Made by a program: the position numbers and the translations under genes. From assembly GCF_031326345.1 (NCBI RefSeq), contig NZ_CP133671.1, positions 5,766,001-5,830,000 of the forward strand: a stretch of 64,000 nt of DNA, in the 5' to 3' direction. Source of the DNA: Aureispira sp. CCB-E (GTDB taxonomy: Bacteria > Bacteroidota > Bacteroidia > Chitinophagales > Saprospiraceae). The notes below the pieces were generated by a model. It was not told where the DNA came from. It ran no database searches and was given only the letters and a program-made list of their open reading frames with translations. Positions 8,442 through 18,779 of this stretch are shown piece after piece (within the stretch, counting starts at the first letter, position 1; every line of letters begins with the position of its first letter).

Positions 8442-10880
8442 TTAAAATTTAAAATGAACAAAAATCGTAAAATTGATTGGCATTGCTTGAATATATTGCT
8501 CCCCTTCTTTTGGAAAGTTGGCTAAGTTATTATACTGGATATTGTATGTATTCAGCACGTTTAGCACCGAGCAACCAAAATCAATACTCAATTCTTTGAC
8601 CTTAAAACGATACAAACCTCCAACATCTAATCGACTATATGGACGTATATTTTTGTTAGAAGTTAGATTGTGAATATTTGGGAAACCACTTCCATAAACA
8701 TAGTTGGCAGATAAGAAAAATTGCTTCCAATTAAACATCCCTGCTACTTTAAATTCATGTCGTTGATCTTGTGGTGCTCTTGTAATTGGTTTATTTTTAT
8801 CAAACTGTACTTCTGATTTACTTAAGGTATAAGCCAACCATATTTGTTGATTTTTATAATGTGCTCCAAGCTTCACATCCAAACCATAATTGTAGGTTTT
8901 ACCAAAAGAGGTTTCTATAATTTTATTGTTACTATTGCTCCAATATTGTAATGTATTTTTAATTCTCTTATAATAGCCTTCTACTCTACAGTTCCAATAT
9001 TGGTAACGCCCAGAGAGCCCTAAAACAGTATGCGTAGCTTGAGGTACTGTATGATACTGTCCATTTGTTAAAGACCAATGATAAGTATAATTTCGATAGA
9101 AATCCACCAAAGTTGTTTCTGTTATAAACTGATTATAAACACCGTGTGCTAAATTAATTTTCCATGCATTCGAAGGAGAAAAGATCGCCTCTATACGTGG
9201 CTGTATATACAATTGAGTTTTATTTTGCAATGGCAAATCCGCCCGAATCCCCAAACGAATAAGCAATCCTTTAAACAAACTTAATTCGTCTTTTAGGTAA
9301 AACCCAAATCGATTAGAATATTGCTCTATATCCGCAAAACGTTCAATAATACCATGATTAATCTTAGAACTGTTATGCGTCAAGTTCACCCCTAGCGATA
9401 ATTGGTGGTATTGGAGCGCAGGAAAACTATGATCTCCTTTTATAGATACTTCTCGTACATTATTATAAAACCGTTGTTCGTATATACGTTGCAAATGTAT
9501 TGATGGAGCATTTCCACCATTATTCTGAACTGAAAAAATACTAAAATCTGTCGCAAAATTGGAATAAGCTACTCTAAGATTGGAGCGCCCCAGTTTCTTC
9601 CAAGGCTTGATATATGAAAAACTACCTGCTAACAATTCGCTGATTCGAGACTCTGTTTTTATACTTGTGGTAGAAGGTATATTTCTAGGACGCCTCGAAA
9701 TATCCACGTTTGCCAATGTTGTAAATGCAAAAGAAGCTCCATCGTCAAATCGGTGTGTATATTTCGTGGTAGCATCTATAAACATTGCTGTAGGAAATTG
9801 AGTAAGAGAAGCAATAGCATCGGGTCCAACAAAGCGAATTCCAACCTGAACACTTGACTTAGGAGCTACATTTAAATTCAAATATCCATTAAAAGAGGTT
9901 GGTGTCCCCATTATCTCTACCGTTGATGTATCTGTATTTCCCGACTTACTTGTAATATTGACTACTCCCCCCAAACGATCGCCAATATCTACATTATAGC
10001 CCCCCTTAAGCACCTCTATATCTTTTATCATGAGTGGATTGATCGCTCCTATCCTATCATTATAATTACTGGTGTTAAAAATTGTCATACCGTCAAAAAT
10101 AATATGCGTCTCTCCTTTTTGTCCTCCCCACAAAATATAACCATTGTTTTGTTCCCCCGATGCCATCACTCCTGGTTGCAAACGCAAAAATGAGAACAAG
10201 CTATTGTTGTTGCTACCTGGCAAGAAAGGTGTTTGGCGATTGTTTAGCTTTGACAATCCTGACTTTTGCTCTGGGTTTAGCAAATTTATTTTTTTCGTTG
10301 ATAACACCGTTATCTCTTGTAGTTCGGTTATAGATGGAGACAATTCAATCCACAAACCACGATCTGCATTGATGAGTGTGTCCAAGACAAAATAGCCTAC
10401 ATGCGAAGCCAATAAGTTTGCCTTCCGTTTGTCGGACTGGTATGTAAAGTTTCCATCGGCATCCGTTGTAATACTCGTTTTATCGATCAAAATAGTTGCA
10501 TAAGGTAGTTTTTCTTGGTTCATCTTATCCACTATTTTTCCTTGATAAATGTAGGTTTCTCCTTTGTGGTACACACTCTTTCTAGGGCGAGGCTTGGTTA
10601 CAATAAATACACCGTCCAACATCTTATAGTTACAACCACACACTTCTGCTAAATAATCAAAAGCTTCGTAAGGCGATTCAAAATGTTGATTGGCTGTAAT
10701 TAGACATTCATTCAGTAATTGAGCATTAAAAGATATCTGAATGTTGTAGTTCTGGTGAAAACTAGTCAATAACTCCCCCAAAGGCTCTGCTTCTGCATGG
10801 ACATTAATTTGCTGAGCATAGCTGTTGTATGCCAATAGAGACAGAATGAGTAAAACAATTATGGAGCGTGGTGTCTTCAA
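8442..10880 (-). CDS. TonB-dependent receptor with STN domain, paralogue 2
   Basis: 812 residues, same order as its neighbours: signal peptide to about residue 22 (SYAQQ), STN domain at about 23-93 with two Cys near CGCNY, CarbopepD-like domain at about 110-190, plug and barrel, ending NFTIFVHFKF. Plug and C-terminal third are nearly the same as in paralogue 1 (for example GDRLGGVVNITSKSGN), while barrel residues of about 320-480 differ clearly. That fits a shared transport and signalling chassis with changed extracellular loops. Ligand unknown. An M-family element follows its stop codon. Confidence 0.9.
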   Translation of the reverse strand: MKTPRSIIVLLILSLLAYNSYAQQINVHAEAEPLGELLTSFHQNYNIQISFNAQLLNECLITANQHFESPYEAFDYLAEVCGCNYKMLDGVFIVTKPRPRKSVYHKGETYIYQGKIVDKMNQEKLPYATILIDKTSITTDADGNFTYQSDKRKANLLASHVGYFVLDTLINADRGLWIELSPSITELQEITVLSTKKINLLNPEQKSGLSKLNNRQTPFLPGSNNNSLFSFLRLQPGVMASGEQNNGYILWGGQKGETHIIFDGMTIFNTSNYNDRIGAINPLMIKDIEVLKGGYNVDIGDRLGGVVNITSKSGNTDTSTVEIMGTPTSFNGYLNLNVAPKSSVQVGIRFVGPDAIASLTQFPTAMFIDATTKYTHRFDDGASFAFTTLANVDISRRPRNIPSTTSIKTESRISELLAGSFSYIKPWKKLGRSNLRVAYSNFATDFSIFSVQNNGGNAPSIHLQRIYEQRFYNNVREVSIKGDHSFPALQYHQLSLGVNLTHNSSKINHGIIERFADIEQYSNRFGFYLKDELSLFKGLLIRLGIRADLPLQNKTQLYIQPRIEAIFSPSNAWKINLAHGVYNQFITETTLVDFYRNYTYHWSLTNGQYHTVPQATHTVLGLSGRYQYWNCRVEGYYKRIKNTLQYWSNSNNKIIETSFGKTYNYGLDVKLGAHYKNQQIWLAYTLSKSEVQFDKNKPITRAPQDQRHEFKVAGMFNWKQFFLSANYVYGSGFPNIHNLTSNKNIRPYSRLDVGGLYRFKVKELSIDFGCSVLNVLNTYNIQYNNLANFPKEGEQYIQAMPINFTIFVHFKF

Positions 10881-11189
10881 TTGTTTTTAATCGGTTATTG
10901 AGTATATAGTAGTTAGCTGCGCCGCTATTTTGTGGTTGTTGATTATTATTCGCTGCGCTCATGAGATCGCAAGGTTAGTTCCCCTCATGACCTGCTGTCG
11001 TTTTACCCTATTAAGCAGCAAGTTTAGTTAGCCAAAAGATAAAAAAGCATATCCATTTTTTCCTTTATTTTTTTGACTACTTACAAAAAAGAGCAAAAAT
11101 TCATCATCATCACCTCGTCCAATAATCAAACCAACTATAATAATTATCAACCTAATTAACGTTTAAAAGAGTAATTCTTTCTTAACACG
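10881..11189. repeat. Decayed M-family-like repeat between receptor genes
   Basis: This 309-bp gap has no ORF. It contains TAGTAGTTAGCTGCG near 10909, GC-rich CGCTGCGCTCATGAGATCGC-type modules as in the element at 22963, and the core block CCAAAAGATAAAAAAGCA found in intact M elements at 8277 and 33183. The right end is not recognisable and no target duplication remains, so it looks like an old copy or composite. Confidence 0.4.
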
Positions 11190-13634
11190 CTAAAATTTAA
11201 AATGAACAAAGAATGTAAAGTTTCGTGGCATGGCTTGAATATATTGTTCCCCATCTTGCAAAAAATTTGCCCAATTGTTGTATTGAATATTATAAGTATT
11301 TAAGACATTGAGCACAGAACAACCAAAATCAACACTTAACTCCTTAACTCTAAAACGATAAAAACTACCAATATCTAATCGACTATACGAGCGTATGTTG
11401 TTATTGGATGTTAAGTTATGCTTGTTTGGGAAGCCACTTCCATAAACGTAATTAATAGACCAAAAAAATCGACCTACATTAAACATTCCTGCTACTTTAA
11501 ATTCGTGCCGTTGATCTTGTGGCGCTCTAGTTGGGGGCTGGTTTTTATTCAATTGCACTTCTGCCTTGCTCAAGGTATATGCCAACCATATTTGCTGATT
11601 TTTGTAGTGTGCCCCAAACTTAACATCTACCCCATAATTATAATGCTTCCCAAAAGAGGTTTCTATAATTTGATTGTTACTATCCCCCCAGTACTGCAAG
11701 GTATTTTTGGTACGTCTATAATAAGCTTCTAGGCGACAATTCCAATATTTATAACGACCAGATACCCCGATAACGGTATGGGTTGCTTGAGGGACAGGAT
11801 GGTATTTATTATTGGTCAAAGACCAATGGTATGTATAATTTCGATAAACATCAACAATAGTTGTCTCACTCAAAAATTGATTATAAACACCATGCGCCAA
11901 ATTAATTTTCCATTGTGACACAGGAGTAAATATCGCTTCAATTCTTGGTTGTATCAACAGTTTTGTATAGCTCTCTAGAGGTAGATCCGCTCGAATTCCT
12001 AATCTAAGCGTAAACCATTTAGAAAAGCTAATATCATCTTTAACATAGGCTCCAAGCCGATTGTTCTTTTGCTGAACGCCTTCAAATCGTTTGAGAATAC
12101 CATGGTTGATTAGAGAGCTATTGTAAGTAAAATTGAGACCAAAGGACAGTTGGTGGTACCGAGAAGCAGGTAGTCTATGCACCACTTTGGCAGAAACTTC
12201 TCGAACACTGTTGTAAAAATGCTGTTCGCCAATGCGTTCTAACCGACCTGTTCCATTAACATACAAGTCATAATGGCGAACATAATAATCCGTCATAAAT
12301 TCAGAATAAGCAAGACTAAATTGTGTTTGACCAATATTTTTCCAAGGTTTGATATAGTTCAAATTTCCTCCGTACAAATTGCTCAGTCTAAATTGATTGA
12401 TATACCAATAATCTGCTAAATAATGTTTTTTGGGAACATTCGAGGCATCGACATTAACCAACGATGTAAAACGTAAAGAACTGCCATCCTTAAACTGCTT
12501 GGCGTACCTCACTGTCAAATCCGAAAAAAAAGCCGTTGGTCGTATATTAATAGATGCAAAAATATCTGGTACAACGATACGAATGCCAAGTTGCAAACTT
12601 GACTGCTTCTTGAGGTCTAAATTCATATAAGCATTAAATGAATTGTGTGTTCCCAATAATTCTGTGGTAGAAGTATCCACGTTACCCGGCTTACTTGTAA
12701 TATTAACTACGCCTCCCAAGCGATCGCCAATTTCTACATTATATCCACCTTTTAAGATCTCAATATCTTGAATCAACAGAGGATTAATTGCGCCTATTTT
12801 ATTATTATAATTGCTTGTATTGAATATCGTAATCCCATCAAATAAAATATGCGTCTCTCCCTTCTGTCCTCCCCACAAAATATAACCATTATTTTGCTCA
12901 CCAGATGCCATGACACCAGGTTGCAAACGCAAAAAAGAAAACAAGCTATTTTTATTGTTTCCTGGCAAAAATAGTGTTTGACGGTTATTCAATTTTGCCA
13001 AGCCAGATCTGTCTTCTGAATTGATTGTTTTAATTTTTTGATTTGAAAATACCGTTACTTCTTGCAGTTCCGTAATAGAAGGTGCTAATTCAATCAAGAA
13101 GCCTCGCTTTGCTTTGACAAGCGTATCTTTTACAAAATACCCCAAATAAGACACCAACAGTTTTGCTTTGTTTTCTTCGGATTGGTAGGTAAAATTTCCT
13201 TCTACATCGGTCACTATCCGTGTATTGTCAATCAAAACTGTTGCATAGGGCAAATGGCCTTTATTTTCTTTGTCAATAATTTTTCCTTGATAAGTATATT
13301 TTTGTTTGAGCGAACGCATTTCCTTTGATATAGAACGCTTTTTGCTAATCACAAAAACGCCATCAATCACTCTGTACTTGAAGTTACAAAGTTTGGTTAA
13401 ATACTCTAAAACTTCGTTAGGAGATTCAAATTGCTGATCTACCGTTATTAGGCATTCATTCAACAATTGAGCATTAAAAGAAACTTGAACATCGTACTCT
13501 TGGTGTAAACTTCCCAATACCTCGCCCAAAGGTTTTGCTTTGACAGACAGATTGATTTGCTGAGCATAACTTTTGGAAGATGCATATAATAATACGATAA
13601 AGAGTAAAACAATTTTAGAGAGTGGTGGCTTCAA
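11190..13634 (-). CDS. TonB-dependent receptor with STN domain, paralogue 3 (sigma/FecR-proximal)
   Basis: 814 residues. Signal peptide to about residue 25 (SYAQQ), STN domain at about 26-96, CarbopepD-like domain at about 118-200, plug with ILFDGITIFN and GGYNVEIGDRLGG, barrel ending NFTFFVHFKF. It is the most diverged of the three, especially in barrel residues of about 320-480. The ATG is only 8 bp from the fecR stop, so fecR and this gene are surely co-transcribed. It is therefore the best candidate for the cognate signalling receptor of the ECF sigma factor; the two downstream paralogues may be read through or have their own promoters. Confidence 0.92.
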   Translation of the reverse strand: MKPPLSKIVLLFIVLLYASSKSYAQQINLSVKAKPLGEVLGSLHQEYDVQVSFNAQLLNECLITVDQQFESPNEVLEYLTKLCNFKYRVIDGVFVISKKRSISKEMRSLKQKYTYQGKIIDKENKGHLPYATVLIDNTRIVTDVEGNFTYQSEENKAKLLVSYLGYFVKDTLVKAKRGFLIELAPSITELQEVTVFSNQKIKTINSEDRSGLAKLNNRQTLFLPGNNKNSLFSFLRLQPGVMASGEQNNGYILWGGQKGETHILFDGITIFNTSNYNNKIGAINPLLIQDIEILKGGYNVEIGDRLGGVVNITSKPGNVDTSTTELLGTHNSFNAYMNLDLKKQSSLQLGIRIVVPDIFASINIRPTAFFSDLTVRYAKQFKDGSSLRFTSLVNVDASNVPKKHYLADYWYINQFRLSNLYGGNLNYIKPWKNIGQTQFSLAYSEFMTDYYVRHYDLYVNGTGRLERIGEQHFYNSVREVSAKVVHRLPASRYHQLSFGLNFTYNSSLINHGILKRFEGVQQKNNRLGAYVKDDISFSKWFTLRLGIRADLPLESYTKLLIQPRIEAIFTPVSQWKINLAHGVYNQFLSETTIVDVYRNYTYHWSLTNNKYHPVPQATHTVIGVSGRYKYWNCRLEAYYRRTKNTLQYWGDSNNQIIETSFGKHYNYGVDVKFGAHYKNQQIWLAYTLSKAEVQLNKNQPPTRAPQDQRHEFKVAGMFNVGRFFWSINYVYGSGFPNKHNLTSNNNIRSYSRLDIGSFYRFRVKELSVDFGCSVLNVLNTYNIQYNNWANFLQDGEQYIQAMPRNFTFFVHFKF

Positions 13635-13642
13635 TCCTTTTT

Positions 13643-14497
13643 TTAATAATTTGATGTTATGCTATAAGTCTTGTCATCTTTTTTGGTCAACTCTAAATCA
13701 AGCGATTCCGTCATAATCTCCAAGACAGTTTGAATACGTTTCTCTTTGTCAAAAAAGCCAGAATAAGGTTCCTGTTCCAAGTTTTTGTCTAGTTCTATGG
13801 TCACATCAAACTGGCGTTCTACCTCTTCTATTGCTCTTTTAAAAGCAATATTATTTAAATAAAACTTATCATTCATCCACCCCATACTAGACATGCCATC
13901 TTTCTTAACTTCTTTCGTCAATACATTATTTTTCAACACTCCTTTTTCGTTAGGAGTCAGCACAATAGATTGATCTGAATTGGTCGCATGGACGCCAACT
14001 TTTCCTGTTTTACAAAAAACCTGATAGATCGTATCTCTAGCATAAATATTAAAACTGGTCCCCAACACTTCTGTATACCCCAAATCAGAATTGACTACAA
14101 AACGATTGCCTTTTTCTACCTCAAAAAATGCTTCTCCATCCAACGATACAGCACGTTCAAACACCCACCAATAAGGTGCATAAGATAGACTAGAACCAGC
14201 ATTTAATCGCACGACAGAATCGTCTGGCAATGTATGCGCCAAATGTTCTCCATTAGCAGAATAAACATTGGTTGTATAAAAGCGCATAAAACCAAGCCCT
14301 GATATAATTAATATAACGGCAGCAGCAGCCCATCGAGTTAGGTAGAGCGGAATAATTTTTTTTGAAGGAGGCGAGGTCATTTTTTGGGTCATCGCTTCCC
14401 AGACCTCCTCTTTGGTCCTTTTATAAGGAACTTCCATATTTTCAAACAGTTTTAATTGTTCCTCAAACTTGGCATCTCTATCTTTATTTTCTTCCAT
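13643..14497 (-). CDS. FecR-type anti-sigma factor
   Basis: 284 residues. Cytoplasmic N-terminus (1-54) with the short helical region that binds the sigma factor; one membrane helix at about 56-73; a periplasmic FecR domain at about 84-180 including LPDDSVVRLNAGSSLSYA and VLGTSFNIYA; and a C-terminal DUF4974 domain (about 213-284) that contacts the receptor STN domain in this family. It holds the ECF sigma factor until a loaded TonB receptor signals. Gene order sigma - fecR - receptor is the standard Bacteroidota arrangement. Confidence 0.93.
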   Translation of the reverse strand: MEENKDRDAKFEEQLKLFENMEVPYKRTKEEVWEAMTQKMTSPPSKKIIPLYLTRWAAAAVILIISGLGFMRFYTTNVYSANGEHLAHTLPDDSVVRLNAGSSLSYAPYWWVFERAVSLDGEAFFEVEKGNRFVVNSDLGYTEVLGTSFNIYARDTIYQVFCKTGKVGVHATNSDQSIVLTPNEKGVLKNNVLTKEVKKDGMSSMGWMNDKFYLNNIAFKRAIEEVERQFDVTIELDKNLEQEPYSGFFDKEKRIQTVLEIMTESLDLELTKKDDKTYSITSNY

Positions 14498-14549
14498 TTT
14501 TACGTTACTTCTAAAATTAATGAACTATGTGACTTATAATTTATCATAC

Positions 14550-15071
14550 TTATAGTCCAAAGAAATAAAAACATAGGAGCAACATAGTTACCTGAAGCCC
14601 CATTCTTAATTTACCCAAAGCATTACGCATACGCTTCTCAACGGCTTTAACGCTTATCATCAATCGATCAGCAATTTCTTGGTAAGTTAAACCATTCATT
14701 CTACTCATTAGAAAAACAACTCGTTGCTTTTCTGGCAATGAGGATAGTACTTTTTCATATTGCCTTTTTAGGATTTCATAATCCATTGTCCCTTCGGTAG
14801 GTTCTGTCTTAAATGCCAACGGCATCGACTGTAAATATTCGTTCTTTACTTTTACCTTTCTCAAATGAGAAATAAACGTATCACTCGCCATTTTGTATAG
14901 CAAGCCTTTGATGCGCCCTTCTTCCAAAACCATTTGCTTTTCCCATATTCTCATAAAGACATCTTGTGCCAAATCTGTGGCTAACTCGGTATCTCCAGAA
15001 CGATAATAGAGATAATTCCGAATGGCATCAAAGTATTTATCAAAACAAGCTTGAAATTCTTCTTTGGTCAA
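14550..15071 (-). CDS. ECF RNA polymerase sigma factor
   Basis: 173 residues. Region 2 includes DLAQDVFMRIWEK (about 34-46) for core binding and -10 recognition. Region 4 at about 113-160 carries LPEKQRVVFLMSRMNGLTYQ followed by a helix-turn-helix. The only workable start is TTG at 15069-15071, because a TAG lies two codons upstream in frame and no ATG occurs before conserved region 2. The C-terminus ends in a short hydrophobic tail (VTMLLLCFYFFGL), unusual for a soluble sigma factor and perhaps membrane-associating. It presumably drives the receptor genes downstream. Confidence 0.9.
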   Translation of the reverse strand: MTKEEFQACFDKYFDAIRNYLYYRSGDTELATDLAQDVFMRIWEKQMVLEEGRIKGLLYKMASDTFISHLRKVKVKNEYLQSMPLAFKTEPTEGTMDYEILKRQYEKVLSSLPEKQRVVFLMSRMNGLTYQEIADRLMISVKAVEKRMRNALGKLRMGLQVTMLLLCFYFFGL

Positions 15072-15766
15072 AACCTATCTATTTTTTTGTGGTGATTGTA
15101 TGCACTACTTTTGTCATCTAATAACTATTCTCCATCAACTCCTCATTCTCTTACCAATCTCCAATTATTTTCAACTCCAGAACAATAGTTATATAACTCC
15201 TAACCGCTTGATATATCTCCCCCCCTACTTTTTGTATAAAAAAATAGGTTCTTTTTTGAGATTATCCCTCCCATCAAACTACTTACACCAATGATTATTT
15301 AAGAACTAGATTCATGACAAAATTAATAAAAAATAAAAACAATCAGTTCTTCATTCTCTAGTTGGGTTTTAGGAAGCTGTTTAAAACTATTTCTAAACAA
15401 AAATTACTATCCAACAACTATAACAACGATCAAATTTATTCTCTTAATACAATACAAACCTTTTCTCCTTTTCGCTACTCCTAAACGAGAAAATCCGTTC
15501 ATTATTGTAAACAAATCAAGTACCTAATGTTAGATGCACATACTCTTTTTAGCAATAGTGAGCTATCGAATCTTTTTATCTAAACAGCAAAAATCAAAAA
15601 AACACCCCCAAAAACAATCACCTGATTATCAAGCACAAGCTACACAAAAAAACACGTTTAAATTCCAAGGTTTTCTTTTTCTCAAAATAAAAAAGGTAGG
15701 GTACTCTGTTCATTCATGCGGTTTAACTTTTAAATATTTCAAAACAAAAATGATTACCGTATAACT
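15072..15766. other. Divergent region between sigma gene and beta-helix gene
   Basis: 695 bp without a convincing gene; the short ORFs here have skewed composition and no similarity I recognise. The distal part (15590-15756) resembles the region upstream of the paralogous gene at 18851. Promoters for the sigma operon and the beta-helix gene must lie here, but I could not assign them. Confidence 0.45.
15694..15756 (+). promoter_or_regulatory. Duplicated leader upstream of beta-helix gene 1
   Basis: AGGTAGGGTACTCT followed by a CGGTTTA and TAAATATTTCAAAA block, ending 10 bp before the ATG. The same series of blocks at similar spacing lies before the paralogue at 18851. Conservation outside the coding region suggests a promoter/leader copied with the gene. 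No exact TAnnTTTG is present. Confidence 0.45.
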
Positions 15767-18586
15767 ATGACAACCATTAAATTTCCCTCCCCTTTTGGTC
15801 TGGTTTTCCTATTAACTTTCATCACTTTCGAGGCATTTGCTCAAAATAAAATATATGTAAATAGGAATGCTTCGGGTGCAAATGATGGCACCTCTTGGGC
15901 AGATGCTTTTCAAGAAATTCAACCTGCCATTAACGCTGCCAATACAGGAGATAGCATTTGGGTAGCCGCAGGAACCTACTATCCCACTCTTGCCGTGGAT
16001 ATAGACAACTCAGGGCATACAATTTTCCAAGAAAAAACATTCTACATCAACAAAAATATTACCATACATGGTCAATTTCAAGGGAACGAAACTCTTTTCT
16101 CTCAACGCAACAAAGCACATCAAACCATTCTAAGTGGAGACATTGGAAGTCCATTAGATTCTACTGACAATGCCTTTCATGTCGTTTGTTTTGATGGAAC
16201 TACTGCTAATGGTACAATTACCAACAATACTGTTTTAGATGGTTTTATCATAGAACAAGGACAAGCTTCTGGCACCAACTTTCCACACAATGTAGGAGCA
16301 GGTATCTTTAATAATGGTCAAGGCATTGGCAATGAATGCAACCCTGTATTAACAAACTTATTCCTGCATCACAACTCTGCTAGTGCACAAGGAGGAGCCT
16401 TGTATAACGATGGTTCTCAAGGCGGCATTTGCAATCCCTATTTAACACAGCTTCTATTTCATTCTAATACTGCTCAAAATGGGGGTGCCATTTTTAATAA
16501 CAGTAATGCTGGGGTTGTAAATATATCTATTCACAACAGTTCTTTTACCAACAACACCGCTACACATTCTGGGGCAGGGCTTTACAGTTCCTCAACTAAC
16601 AGTGGTCGGCTTGATATTGTTACAATGAAAACTAAATTTGACAACAATTCAGCTTATGATGGTGCTGTCTACTATAATCATATTGCTACCAATAGTCATC
16701 TCAATGTTATGGTAGATAGCTCTTTTTTTGAGCACAATCTTTCTGTAAATCACGGAGGAGTATTTTGCAATCAATCAAGTGCCAGTAACACAACAATTAC
16801 TATCAATAATAGTACTTTTAGCAATAATAATAGCAGCAATCTAGGAGGCATTTTTTACAATACTAACAATAATGGCGCCTACTCGACCATCAATCTATCG
16901 ACCAACGAATTTAAAAACAATCGTTCTAATTCTTCTGGAGGAATTTGTTATACAACAGCCAACCAAGCCTCTCGGCAAGATATGTTCTTCACTCAAAATA
17001 AAGTTGAGTATACAACCGCCAATGGAAATGGAGGGGTGTTTTTTAACAACGGAGATTCTAGTAGTATTTTCCAACTTGAAATCATCAAAAACCAATTCGA
17101 ATCTAATAATGCAAGTTTAGGAGGAGTTTTTTACGACATGTTGACTAACAATTCTAGCTTAGACATTCAGTTAAAAAATAATTCCATTACTGGCAATACA
17201 GCTTTTAATGGTGCTGTATCTTTTCTAAATACTCGCTCTGGCTCTATTTGCAATTTGCTTTCAGTTGGCAATGACTATGTCTTTAACCAAGCGATTAACA
17301 AAGGAGGGGTGTTTTTTAATCAATACAATGCAGCCACAGGAAACACCACTCTAGTCAACGATATTTTACATGTTAACAGAAGTGAACACGACGGTGTTTT
17401 TTACCATAAAGGAGAAGCGAATAGTGCCCTTCACACCCAAATAATCAACTGCACTTTTAATGAAAATTATGCTTCTACAGGAGCTCGTTCAATTAGTAGT
17501 TTTGCCTTTTCTAGTGTCAATACAATCTCTATTAGCAATAGTATTTTTTATCACCTAGGTGGTGCTCTTTCTCAAATAAATACCAATGGTGGGCAAATTA
17601 ACCTTACCTATTCGCTTTATAATGATAACAACCCAGATGGAATAGTTACGTTACCTTTCGGAGTTACTGGCAGCAACAATATTGAGGGAGATCCCTTATT
17701 CAATAACGAACCAAGTGGCGATTTGACTTTAGCCGCCCTTTCTCCTGCTATTGATATAGGAAACAACGATAGCATTCCTTCTATTTTTACAGTTGACAAC
17801 AATGGTCAGCCTCGTATTTACAATACAATTATTGACTTAGGAGCACTAGAAACTATCAATAATTTATACAGTGAAATACGATTTTTAGGTCACGAACAAA
17901 CATCTTGCAATGGTCTCATGGACGGAGAAGTTTCATTTAAAACTTTGGGAGCTACCCCTCCTTTAAAAATCAATGGCGTCACCTATCTTGATCCCGTTTT
18001 TAATACGTTTTCTGGTCTAGCAGCTGGTACATATCAATACAACTTCGAAGATAGTCTTGGCAAAACAGATACGATTTATATCAATATTACAGAGCCCGAT
18101 CCTATTGTATTGAGTATTGAAGGCTTTTCTAATGGTCGTGCAAGTGTTACAGCTAGTGGCGGTACAGCCCCATATACCTATCAATGGAACGACAACAATC
18201 AACAAACAAGTGATGTTGCAACAGGTCTAACAACAGGAACATATACTGTCAGCGTGACAGATGCTAATGGTTGTATGCAAACAGCATCCGTTAATATCAG
18301 TATTATTTCCAACACTCAAACAATTGAAATGGACGAAGCAAATACTTTGAGTATCTTCCCCAACCCTAGCAACGGTGAATTTCAAGTTGTATTTAACTTA
18401 GCTTCTGCACAACAAATTCATCCCGTTTTGTACAATCTACAAGGGCAATGTGTTTATAAATTTCCAGCAAAAACAGGTCAAGATATCAACTACGAAGTTG
18501 ACTTAAAACAGTTACCTGCGGGAACCTATCTATTAAGCACTTTTATTAACCAAAAACGAGAGCATCAATTCATTGTTTTAAACTAA
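15767..18586 (+). CDS. T9SS-secreted right-handed beta-helix surface protein, copy 1
   Basis: 939 residues. Signal peptide ending AFAQN (about 27). Then the typical start of these proteins (IYVNRNASGANDGTSWADAF), and a long parallel beta-helix (about 60-640) made of repeated rungs with N-rich turns and GGIFYN / GGVFFN motifs. A choice-of-anchor-Q-like SPAIDIGNNDS element follows near 660, then one SprB-like repeat (TAPYTYQWNDN ... GTYTVSVTDANGC) near 790-840, and a C-terminal T9SS sorting domain (SIFPNPSNGEF). Likely exported and anchored at the surface as an adhesin or polysaccharide-binding protein; the ligand is unknown. Confidence 0.85.
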   Translation: MTTIKFPSPFGLVFLLTFITFEAFAQNKIYVNRNASGANDGTSWADAFQEIQPAINAANTGDSIWVAAGTYYPTLAVDIDNSGHTIFQEKTFYINKNITIHGQFQGNETLFSQRNKAHQTILSGDIGSPLDSTDNAFHVVCFDGTTANGTITNNTVLDGFIIEQGQASGTNFPHNVGAGIFNNGQGIGNECNPVLTNLFLHHNSASAQGGALYNDGSQGGICNPYLTQLLFHSNTAQNGGAIFNNSNAGVVNISIHNSSFTNNTATHSGAGLYSSSTNSGRLDIVTMKTKFDNNSAYDGAVYYNHIATNSHLNVMVDSSFFEHNLSVNHGGVFCNQSSASNTTITINNSTFSNNNSSNLGGIFYNTNNNGAYSTINLSTNEFKNNRSNSSGGICYTTANQASRQDMFFTQNKVEYTTANGNGGVFFNNGDSSSIFQLEIIKNQFESNNASLGGVFYDMLTNNSSLDIQLKNNSITGNTAFNGAVSFLNTRSGSICNLLSVGNDYVFNQAINKGGVFFNQYNAATGNTTLVNDILHVNRSEHDGVFYHKGEANSALHTQIINCTFNENYASTGARSISSFAFSSVNTISISNSIFYHLGGALSQINTNGGQINLTYSLYNDNNPDGIVTLPFGVTGSNNIEGDPLFNNEPSGDLTLAALSPAIDIGNNDSIPSIFTVDNNGQPRIYNTIIDLGALETINNLYSEIRFLGHEQTSCNGLMDGEVSFKTLGATPPLKINGVTYLDPVFNTFSGLAAGTYQYNFEDSLGKTDTIYINITEPDPIVLSIEGFSNGRASVTASGGTAPYTYQWNDNNQQTSDVATGLTTGTYTVSVTDANGCMQTASVNISIISNTQTIEMDEANTLSIFPNPSNGEFQVVFNLASAQQIHPVLYNLQGQCVYKFPAKTGQDINYEVDLKQLPAGTYLLSTFINQKREHQFIVLN

Positions 18587-18779
18587 TAAAGTCCCAGATT
18601 TAAATAGATAAAAATTACTTATTGCCTGTTAACGACCACATAATACAATATTCTTTCCCAACTAAAAAGGAAAAAATCAGCCCAAAGAACAAATAATCAC
18701 AACCATCTGATTTTCAAACAAAAACCACATAAAAAACACTTGTAAATTCTAAGAACAACCGCCTAAAAAAAACAAAAAA

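Noticed and set aside
15534-15764. 76-codon ORF before the first beta-helix gene
   Set aside because: Low-complexity product with no motif; the region is the duplicated leader of the beta-helix gene.
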